From: Sipunculus nudus
Taxonomy: Eukaryota > Annelida > Sipuncula > Golfingiida > Sipunculidae
Length of the DNA stretch: 64,000 bases
Direction: 5' to 3'
Assembly (NCBI GenBank): GCA_026874595.1
Contig: CM049316.1
Location: forward strand, 12,018,839-12,082,838
Shown: piece after piece, positions 13,670 to 25,600 of the stretch
Numbering within the stretch: the first letter of the stretch is position 1
Layout of the letters: each line of letters opens with the position of its first letter
Made by a program: the position numbers and the translations under genes
The notes under the pieces: model-generated
Seen by the model: the letters and a program-made list of their open reading frames with translations, nothing else
Told to the model about the DNA's origin: nothing
Database searches by the model: none

Positions 13670-16600
13670 CAGATGTATATTTAAATCTAAAAGTTTTTTC
13701 ATAAAGATAAAAAATCTCTCTGATTTTTAGTAATTTCTCTTGTGATTTTTTAAGTGGAAACAGAGTTGGTCCTAAGAATATTTTTTTTATATTTACCTGT
13801 ACAAAGCATATATGATGCCTGGAGCAATAAAGTAAAACTGCATGTCATTGGCCAAGTACCAGGTCCAGCCTATACACTGTAAAAACAAATATAAAAATAT
13901 ACAGCAAAGTCACTGTATATCAAAGTCATTTTCTGAACTTTTAAGTGTTGTGCAGTAACCTACTTTTCAGTATTTTTAGAAACTTTTAAACTGTCAATGA
14001 GAGCCGAGGACAAACACTGAGGATATTAAACATACTGGTCCACAAGTAGGCCTCTAGAGAGGACCCTTAGAATCAATTCAATTATTGATTCTTTACCTTC
14101 AATTCAATTCTTGATTGAATTCTTACGTAAGTAGTAAATTTCAGACTTTAAAAAAAAAGTAACTTTACCAAAACAGATGTTGGTAAATTTAAGAAAATAA
14201 AAGAAATAATAATTGAAATGAATCAATTCCAAAGTAAATAACTGTTACAATTTAGTCAACGGCTTGTAATTCAATGCATCGAATCTTTGATGCGTCGTTA
14301 CACCCTGTCCACCAGAACTGAATGTATTTGAGTTGTCTAACCATGACACACATGTAGTGGGTATCACCAAATGTTTAGGTGTGGGGTTAGATGTATGTTA
14401 TTACTAACATAGGGGTGCGGGGGTTCACATTTACCTGGTTATGAGGGCTGACTGGGTAGAAGTTGAGGATATATAACAGGTTGGTCCACCAGTACTGTTC
14501 GCACGTGGGTTGTCTGACCATGCGGTACCACAGAGGGCCGGATCCTAATGATGGCAGCAGGAAGGTCCAGATCAGTATGATGAACCCCATGGTGGGAGTC
14601 AGTCTGAAAATAAACATACCGGTAACATAGTTCGTAAATCCCTGCTTCTGCTTCCACTTCAGATTCTATATGTACATCCAAAAAGCCTGTCTGGTTACAG
14701 CAAGTCTTTTCACCAGTTAACACAGCATATAGAGACACATACTGTAGCTGAGTGATAAAATTATGGTGACAAGTATAAGGCCAAGGTACAGCTCTGTTTA
14801 AATCACACCTGAATGTCACAGAGGTTTTTTCACACTTGTGTGAAAATTTCAACATACATATGCTGTGCCCTTTTCAAATATGTATTTAAACTGTGTATCT
14901 GTTTTTCATGGATATTTTTTTTCTGTTTCTAAAACTTTCATAATACTTATTTTTATGGAATTTTTCTGATATGAAGTGACCATGTTCACTGTAATTCTAT
15001 TAACTGCTTATTGCATTTGTTAGGAATCCCATATGAATTTTTTGTTCTTACCTGAGGTAACGATGTATGTAATACCTGGCTACAGGAAATTTGCCATTGT
15101 TTTCATGAAGATGATGAAATAATAAGTAGGCTACAAGGAACCCACTGAAAAGGAAACATAAAATCATGTTAGCATCTACACTAAGCTGAATAAAGTGACA
15201 CCTTGAATTTTTGGTAAACTCAAGACTTTTTAATTTCTAGTATATTATTACTACTGTTTTAATTATGTCATTATCAACACATCATTTATGTATCTATTCA
15301 TGTCTTTTTGTGTGTCTGAATGACATACAAGTAACATGGCAAATTGGTTTCATAAAACCCAGTGAGTTTATTTGTTGGTCTCTGTATATAGAATGGATCC
15401 CAAGAGATGAACTTGCATATTTAATGCAGGTGGCTAGGGAATAATGTAAGACACACCAGCATACTGCAAGTTTTTTAGCCTATTAAACAAATAATGTCTA
15501 GACAGTTAAAAGAATATTGCAGTTAAAGTGACTGCTACAGAATTATGATCATATGAATAACAATAATTATTATTACTGGTTAATATTTATTTGATACAGG
15601 CAAGTGTTAATTAACATAGGTAAGACTGGTGTATCACCTGAGGAAGAAGAAGGTATCCACAGAGAAGTAAGTGTTGGCAATGGGCTGCCAGCTGACTGTC
15701 TTGGATATGTCAACCACAGCCTGGGGATTTTCTACAACAGAATCAGCATATATTGCAGCCATACTTCTAATTTTGATCAGATCAAGCAACTATGAAAAGA
15801 AAAAAGTGAAAATATTAACTCTAGTAAGAGCACCCAAGGAATGCATTATATGCCCATCGTAAGTCTCGTGACCTTTGATAAACACTCATAGTGAGTTTCA
15901 TGAAATTCTGTTAAACTCTTAATAATCTTTCACATCAACACCAAAGGTTAGGGGTGTACAAATCTCACAACATACAGCTGGTTCAATGGATGCTGCCTAT
16001 ACCAAAATAAAACCTGTCTATGAGAATGGCATATAAAACTAGACATTTCTTGGCACCTGCGTGCCAGAGTATCCCCAGACATTGTACGCCCCCCCCCTTC
16101 AAGAATAGGCCCCAATTTTTAGCAGCATATACTGACACTTGGCAAGCAATTATTGTTTCTTTCATCTATCAATCCACAATCTTTTTGAAGATGTTGGTCC
16201 TGTTACCTTGACCTTTTGGCACATCACAAGGCTATCCAAGATCTTCTGTCACCTTGATTTTGGGACCAATCCATGCAAACGATCTTGAGATATTTAAGCA
16301 TTTGTGTAATTTTCAGCAGAAATGGACCTATTCAAGGTCAAGATCACTCTCTTAGCCTACTGTGACCTTGACCTTTGACCTCATGACCCCAAAATCAAAT
16401 CATTGCTTTTCCAATGGGACATATACAGGTCAAGTTTGAAATCCATACATCAATAAAAGCAGGAATTATCATCCAGAAACTAATTTTTGGACAGATGGCT
16501 GGTGTGACCTTCACCTTTGACCTTGTGACCTCAAAATTGATAGGGGTCTTTCACTCTTGGCAGGTAAACTATATGTGCTAGATGAAAGACCTGGGATGAA

Positions 16601-19600
16601 TTGTTTGGCTGAAAATGCATCCACAATTGTTTAAAGATGTGTCCTGTGACCTTGACCTTTGACCTCATGACCCCAAAATCAATTCAGGTCTTGCTTTTCC
16701 AATGGGTCATATACAAGTCAAGTTTGAAATCCATACATCAATAAAAGCAGGAATTATCATCCAGAAACTAAGTTTTGAACAGATGGTTCCTGTGACCTTC
16801 ATCTTTGACATAGTGACCTCAAATTAATAGGGGTCTTTCTCTAAGGGCAGATAAATATATATGTGTAAGATGAAAGGTCTGAGATAAAATGTTTGGCTGA
16901 AAATGCATCCACAATCATTTTAAAGATGTGTCCTGTGACCTTGACCTTTGACCTCATGACCCAAAAATCAATTGGAGTCTTGCTTTTTCAATGGGACATA
17001 TATAAGTTGAGTTTGAAATCAATACATCTAAAAAAGCAGGAATTATCATCCAGAAAAATAATTTTTGACAAATAGCTCCTGTGGCCTTGACCTTTGACCT
17101 TGTGACCCCAAAACTGATATGGATCATCCACTATTGGCAAGTGAGCTATATATTCAAGATGGAAGACCTGGGATAAAAGTTTGGCTTAAAATGCATCCAC
17201 AGTATCTTTTAAGATTCAAGTCCAGTGACCTTGATCTTTGACCTCATGACCCTAGAACCTATAGGGTTCTTACTTTAGTGGTTGGCCATACATAAGTCAT
17301 GTTTGAAATCCATATGGCTATCAACACTGGAGATACGATAAGAGGTGTGTGATTTTCACCAAATATGGACACATTAAAGGTCAAGGCCACCCTCATGGTA
17401 AAGGTCATGACACAAATGTAAATAGACCTCATCCCATAACCCATTTCTCTACATGTGCATAATATGAAAGAAATCTGTCCATTAGTTTTTGACTTATAAT
17501 GCTTTCAGTACTGTCAAGTGGTAATTATGGGGGTATTAAAAGGCGTAAAAACAAGAAAAGGATAATAGGTGGTGTGACCAGTTTCCCGTATATCACAAGG
17601 CTATCCAAGATCTTCGGTCACCTTGATTTTTGGACCAGTCCATGCAAGCTTACTTGAGATATTTAAGAATTTGTGTTATTTTCAGCAAATATGGACCTAT
17701 TCAAGGTCAAGGTCACTCTCCTAGCATAGGTCATGACCCCATATTAAATAGGCTTTGTCCCCTTACCTATATCTATACAAATGTAAAGTTTGAAAAAGAT
17801 CAGTGAAATATTTTTTGAGTTATCCCGCTCACAGGGTTTTTCTGCGGCGGCGGCAGCAGGACCATCGTGAAACCATAGTATCCCGACTTTGTCTAGGGAT
17901 ACAATAATATTATACCTAGTGTACCTAATTCAATAGTGTCCATAATTTTTTAATATGAACTAAATGATACATGTACTACATGAACTATGACTTCCTGCTA
18001 GTTTTAAAGTAATTATTAATAAAAAAAAACAAATTAAACAGTTTCAATAAACCATTCCTTTCAGAGATAAATATACCAAGGAATTTTTGAGACCATATAC
18101 TACCTGTGTCAATAGTTATGATCTAAGGATGACCGAGTACTACCCACCCCTGTTCAGAACATAGCCAGGTTATCTGTAACACGTGTAGAGAAGGTAGCGA
18201 GGTATTGTGTAAGCCAGGATTACCATCTACTTACCTATAACACCTGAAGAGATGGTAGACAGGTATGTGTGAGCCAGGATTATCATCTACTTACCTATTA
18301 CAACTGTAGAGAATGTAGCCAGGCATGTATGAGCCAGGATTATCATCTACTTAAATATAACAATTGCAGAGAAGGTCCTTCACGGTAGCTAGGTATGTGT
18401 GAGCCAGGATTATCATCTACTTACCTATAACACCTGAAGAGATGGTAGACAGGTATGTGTGAGCCAGGATTATCATCTACTTACCTATTACAACTGTAGA
18501 GAATGTAGCCAGGCATGTATGAGCCAGGATTATCATCTACTTACCTATTACAACTGTAGAGAATGTAGCCCGGCATGTATGAGCCAGGATTATCATCTAC
18601 TCAAATATAACAATTGCAGAGAAGGTCCTTCACGGTAGCTAGGTATGTGTGAGCCAGGATTATCGTCTACCTACCTATAACAACTGTAGAGAATGTAGAC
18701 ATGTATGTATTAGCCAGGATTATCATCTACTTACCTATAACACCTGTTGAGAAGGTAGCTAGGTATGTGTGAGCCAGAATTATCATCTACTTACCTATAA
18801 CACCTGTATTGAAGAAAGCCAAGTATGTATGAGCCAGGATTATCATCTACTTACCTATAACACCTATAGAGAAGGTAGCCAGGTATGAATGATACAGGAT
18901 TATTATCAACTTACCTATAACACCTGTAGCGAAGTAGCCAGGTATGTGTGAGCCAGGATTATCATCTACTTACCTATAACACCTATAGAGAAGGTAGCCA
19001 GGTATGAATGATACAGGATTATTATCAACTTACCTATAACACCTGTAGAGAGGTAGCCAGGTATGTGTGAGCCAGGATTATCATCTACTTACCTATAACA
19101 CCTATAGAGAAGGTAGCCAGGTATGAATGATACAGGATTATTATCAACTTACCTATAACACCTGTAGAGAAGGTAGCCAGGTATGTGTGAGCCAGGATTA
19201 TCATCTACTTACCTATAACACCTATAGAGAAGGTAGCCAGGTATGAATGATACAGGATTATTATCAACTTACCTATAACACCTGTAGAGAAGGTAGCCAG
19301 GTATGTGTGAGCCAGGATTATCATCTACTTACCTATTACACCTGTGGAGAAGGTAGCCAGGTATGAATGATACAGGATTATTATCAACTTACCTATAACA
19401 CCTGTAGAGAAGTAGCCAGGTATGTGTGAGCCAGGATTATCATCTACTTACCTATTACACCTGTGGAGAAGGTAGCCAGGTGTGAATGATACAGGATTAT
19501 TATCAACTTACCTATAACACCTGTAGAGAAGTAGCCAGGTATGTGTGAGCCAGGATTATCATCTACTTACCTATAACTCCTGTAGAGAAGGTAGCCAGGT

Positions 19601-22600
19601 ATGTATGACCCAATATTATCCACCACATTGTGATGACCCGTACACCATCCAGACATCCCACATGCTTCTGCTTGCGTTGGTCTTCTATGCGCAGTAATTT
19701 TTCCAAATTGCTCTTTATTGAGAAACATGCTGCAGCAAATCCCATGAACCCTGAAAGAAAATTTCAGATTAAATGTATGTGTGATCATACTTGTTTGTTC
19801 AACAAATATTTATGCATGCAACATTTTATTATTTAAACCTGCTTTTATAGTTAGAAAACTTTCAATTAATGACATTAATGGGAGAGAAAAAAAAGAAAAC
19901 AAAAACAGATAATGTACAATTTAAAAAAAAACACAAAACAGCTCTGGAGTTACAGCAAAGAAGACTCTTCTTTCATTTTAAACTGTTGTAAGCTTAAAGG
20001 CTTTTATTCTTTTAGTGCACGGAATAGGTCTAGCAGTTATGCACAAAATCTAAGTTATCTTTACTGACATTAATATGTATCATCAATTCATATGGAAAAT
20101 CTCATATATATTGGGTACTTTATTTGCAGATCCTGTCTCAGTTTATACTGTGGTTGACATCTTAATTGTGTTGGCTTCAAATGTGTGATGCTAGCAGCTG
20201 CTGAATGATGGAGATATTGAAACTACACAGTTATGATTGCTTACCAGCTTGGTATGTATGATATTTTAGTAAAAATTTTTGAAACTACCATTACTTGTAG
20301 GTGGTGATTGCTTTGATCAGTATACTAATAATTATGATCATATTCACTACAAAGTTAAAGGGGAACAGAACTTCAATATAGGTTTGATTCATGGACTGTG
20401 CAATAGAATTTGTTTCAGAAGTGTTTAACTTTATTTCAAACCCCCTTAATGCCAACATTTGGGCTCAATTTGGTTGACCAAATCAATATCTTCTCGGGGA
20501 ATGTGTGCACCCATCTGTTGCCTTAGTGGGTCTGGCAGTCCTTTGGTTTGGGGTCACTTTCAGGTCGATTTTTTCTTTGTCTGGGGGTACAATAAAGGGA
20601 CTGATACAATTTTAAATATATATTGATGACTGATAAGGAAACCCTGTGAGACTGAAAAAATGGAAAATCATGAAAATACAGCCCTGCTAATATAAAGGCA
20701 ATCACAGTATATGACAAGCAGCCAGTGAAGCAGACAGGAGGAACCTTACCTGGTTCATTCCCAAGAGCCTTTCTGAGGATCTCTCTGTCTGGTGGCTTAT
20801 CCCACGCTTCCCCACCAACAGAGGGCGTAAGTGGTGCCTGGTCACTGGTCCTCTGGTCCTGACTGATCAGGTGAGGTCCTTGGTTGTCAAGACGATGGAC
20901 TAGTTTTGTCTGCTGCTGTTGCTGGTACTTGAGGTATATATCCAGCACAGTAGAGACCACGCATACTGCAAGCAGGCCCACAGTCAACCATCTAAAATTA
21001 TATACACATCCAACATGTATTTTTTGCATTCTGGTCTCAACCACTTCACCAAAGTCAATATATTGACATTCCTTATGATATAATACCTGTGCCAGTATGA
21101 TATATCTGTGACCAAAGCACAGACAGTAAATAATCTGACCCATGTTTGTTTTATATTCATTTGAGTGAAACTGTACATTTTCAGGAAATGTTTCATCAAG
21201 GTAACAATATGTACTGGATTTTGGTTGACATATTGTTATAGTCCAAAAGCAATCCCAATTCAGCTGCTTGTATAGGCAATCATAATATTGTACCAGATAT
21301 TTATAAAATAATTCATATTCAGGCAATTTAACATCCAGGCCAAACTTATTTTTGATTTTTATTCATGAAAGAAACTTTGTTATGATGGGAGGCCTTGGTT
21401 AAGTACAGAGAGCCTGTACTTATGTACAAGTATTCTTTGTATAAAAAAATCAAATACGATGGAAAACAGGCACACATATGATGGATAGACAGACAGACAG
21501 ACATGGCCAAATAAAAGAACCCAATTCCAGAATGAGGGGAAAAATTAGCCTAAAATATCTTAAAAGATTAAAATAAATATCTAGTTTTTTATGTAGTGAC
21601 TTACAGGGTAGCATAAAAACCAGTTGAAACTGGGGCTGCAACTGCACTGTGTACTTCAGCTTTCTTGATCTGTATCCATGGTAACTCAAGAGTTTCTACA
21701 AACAATGACAAATAACAGCATAGATACAAAGACGTGGTGTTTTCACACCTGTTTAAATTTATCAAACAGACTATCAAATAATTAAGTAGCATTGTTTCAT
21801 AGAAAAGCTTCTATTTGCTTATGGTTATATAATTCGAGATCAACATGCATTGCAAATATCAAGCAATCCATGCATTTATTATCAAGATACTGACGCTTTT
21901 GTATGAACATTTATTCAAAATAGACCAATATCTGGTAGAATTTTAAAACATTAATTAATGTTTCTGAAGAACTAGAGGGGCAGGTTATGTTGAATCATTG
22001 CATGCTGACAAAGATATGTGTGTAAATGAAGTAAATTATTTCACTTTTGCGATCCCATGGTAAATTTATGTGAAAGAGCTTTAAAAACTTCCTTAAAATG
22101 GTTCTTTGTGGTGATATAAGCTATGTTTTACATTACATATCTCAGAATACAGGTCACTTTGATCTAATTTGGGGTTTCAAAGGAGATTTCACCAGGACCT
22201 GGCTGGATTTAAGCATGCACTTGACAGGGCAGTTACAATTTGTGTCTGCCTTATGGATGACTAGACACACCAACTGTCAGCAAGACAACAGACAAAGATC
22301 CATCGCAATAGCTAAGTAAGTCTGATAGTCAGCTAAGCTTAAAATGGACAGATAAAGCATAGCTTGACCTATGACTCAATGATTACCTTGAAGGATGAAG
22401 TGTAACAGACATCTGTGCATAAATATTCATGCACTCAGCTCATTTAACTTGAGTAACTCTGATCATGTAAGAGGTGTATAACAGGTTAATTACCTATACA
22501 ACACAGAGCTTTACACTACTCTTTAAATTGGTAATATTAGACCATTATATATCAAAGAATTCATTCAAAATACACACATATCATAGTGTAATCTATGCAT

Positions 22601-25600
22601 ATCATACAGTATAATCTGTGAATATAGCAACTATCATTAAACTTGGTGCACATTGGGTTGAAACATCTGTGCATATAAGTACAATCACCTGTGAAATCAA
22701 AACATGGCATATCAGTGTCATATTTATCACATACTGAATACAGGCTACAATGAAGTGAAATTACTAAAGGATGACTTATTAAACTAAATAACTCACATAA
22801 ACTAGGGCTGAAATGAGCACCAAATTTTGGATGTGACCACTTGATAGGCACTTATTCTGACTCAAATATCCACTGACCATGGCAAAACTTAAAAGATATA
22901 AATTGATCAACATCTGTTTACCAATGCCAATATGTATAAATTTATCTGTTGGCTTAAATTTCTCCAAATGAAGGAAAAGACATAAAAAGTGTAAATCCAC
23001 TCCACAGAAAATAAATCATAGACCAAGTAACCTTTGAAATAAGCTATATATTATATATAACCCACATTCAATAATTGTGCTGTAAAATTAAGATATGAAG
23101 GTACACACACAAGAACTGACAATCCTATTTCACAAGTACTTTAATCAAATTTTGTTGTTTGGTATTACCTGAACTCAGGCACTCAAACACTCCTTTCAGC
23201 CAAAGTACATACAAGTGACCATTTCCCACAGCAATGGGAGAATTCAACATTTGCCAGGGCTGAACATTAGCATTTACTAAGCATGCAGAGAATACTTATC
23301 TACCATTGAATATGTCTGCAGCATGTTCAGTGATTGTGGTTTCATTACAACTTGACACCCCACACAGGCCCCATACGAGGTGAACATCTGTCTGAAATAC
23401 AAAAAGGTAAAAGGTTATTTTACATACAAACTCACCATTGCTCATTCAGACATTGGAGTCTGTCGAGAGTGACAAGTTGGTCATGCTGGAACTATACTTG
23501 AATATTTTTGTAAAAAAAAAAATTTTTACAAATACAAATAATGACTCACTCTTACAAATTAAACATAAATAAAAACACACAATTTTGTTGAATTTAAAAA
23601 TTCACTATACAATTTTTTAATGAAGATCTCCTTGTCATTAGTGTAAGATTAATATCATTTTGGGTAAATTTAAAGAAGAGGCTAGTGAGACCTGCAGAGG
23701 TCAGTTACATGGAGTCAACTGTATTAATATCTACCTGGTTTTGTGATATGGAATCCACTTTATTGACTTTTACCTGGCTTTGGGACATGGAATGTCAGAG
23801 TCTGCTTTATTAATTTTTACCTGGGTTTGAGATACAGGTCCACTATGCACTTTTACCTTGTTTTAAGATATGGAGTAAACTGCATTGATTTTTATCTGGT
23901 TTTGAGATGTGTAGTCCACTGTATTGATTTTTACATGGTTTTGAGATATGTAGTCTACTGTATTGAATTTTTACCTGGTTTTGAGATATGGAGACCATCA
24001 AATTAACTTTTACCTGGTTTTGAGATATGGAGTCCACTGTATTAACTTTTATCTGGTTTGAGATATGCAGTCCACTGAATTAACTTTTACCTGGCTTTTA
24101 GATATGTAGTCCACTGTTACTGACTTTTACCTGGTTTTGAGATATGAGGTAAACTCTACTGACTTTTACCTGGTTTTGAGATATGAGGTAATCTCTTCTG
24201 CCTTTTACCTGGTTCTGAGATAAGTATCCCTGAGTGACAGCTGTGGTCTCAAGCAGGAAATACAGAGCATCAGGCAGGCTATGACACTGGTCAAACGCTC
24301 CCAGCCAAGCTAGGTTTCCTGTGAGCAGCCCTGAAGTAGGCTTACCTGTCGCATCTAAGTCTGAAACAGCAATATACATGCACTTAGTCCAGTTACGAAT
24401 TACTTTAAATTGACAATCATCTACAAGCAGATGATAACTTCGTTGGATACATAAAAGCCCCATTCTTAAGTCAGTCTGATATAAATGACTGAGAGATTTC
24501 TGTCCCCCTATTTCCTAGCTATAACCAGTTTCTGTTTACTGCTAATGAAATAAAGATTGAGAAAATGCATCCTTATTGTCAGGGCCTTGGCAAGGTGTCT
24601 CAATATGGAGGATATCTTAAACCAAATGGAAACCAATATATCTTTGTGGCTACAAGCCCAGCAACCTAACAGTTATAGTAACTAGCATATAACCCATTCT
24701 GGCATTTGGACAATATACAACAAGTGATTTCACATGATTTTGTCAGGGACAATTTCAATGGGCTGAGTTCACCTGCTGGACTAGTGTAGTTTCTGACAGG
24801 TCCTTTCCAAAATTTCCCCCAAAAAATATCGAATTCCTCAGGATTAATGGGGAAATATTACTCAGGAACACCCTCCCCTCTTAGGACACATTTGGCATCT
24901 TTTACTTCATAGATCAAAAATGACATTTGCAAGGTGTGGTCACCTGGAGGCTTCATGACAACAATTAAGTGTCACCATCAATTATAATATAAAGGTAAAG
25001 CATGTTTCACAACAGCATATTAATTAAAACTCAATCAACTGCTGCGTTTTTACAGCTTATTTTTTAGCATGGATCTGGGCCTCAGTAGGGACAGCAGAAA
25101 TTTCCATTTGTCACGATGGAAAGGGAAGCTCTTGTAAGAAAAACATATTATAAAGTCCTGTGACTTTGTTTAAAGTTCTGTATTTTTCCAACTGCCACTC
25201 TTGCTCATACAAGTCTGTGGCACTTGTGGCAATCAGCCACAACAGATGAATTTGGCAACTTAGATAACCATTTTTATTCTTCAGTAGCATCCAATAGGTA
25301 ATATAAAAATATCCATACATAAGAAGTTTCCTCAGTGCAGAGTGGCCAAAAGGAATCCCCCACACATAATTATACCCTGGCTTTTGTTCTCTCTCATTGG
25401 AATATAACCAATAACATCACCCCATTCACTCCATTGGTCAGACATGTAAGGGAACTCCACCCCCTATACTGGCCAATGAAATGAAGGGAGAGTTTGCTGA
25501 TTTTACCCTGACATATACAAGGTCTACATACAGTGTAGGATAACCTGATATCATCTATCTGTGTGTGCTCCTAGCTGACTAAACATCATGGACCCCCCCC

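Noticed and set aside
14439..14855. 138-codon open frame on the minus strand overlapping exon 9
   Set aside because: It is the wrong frame of the exon 9 region; the true frame gives the conserved acyltransferase motifs.
15732..15793. A longer version of NRF-6-like exon 7 starting at the AG at 15793
   Set aside because: It accepts phase 0 only, while exon 6 ends in phase 1; the acceptor at 15732 gives the right phase and the family-like sequence.
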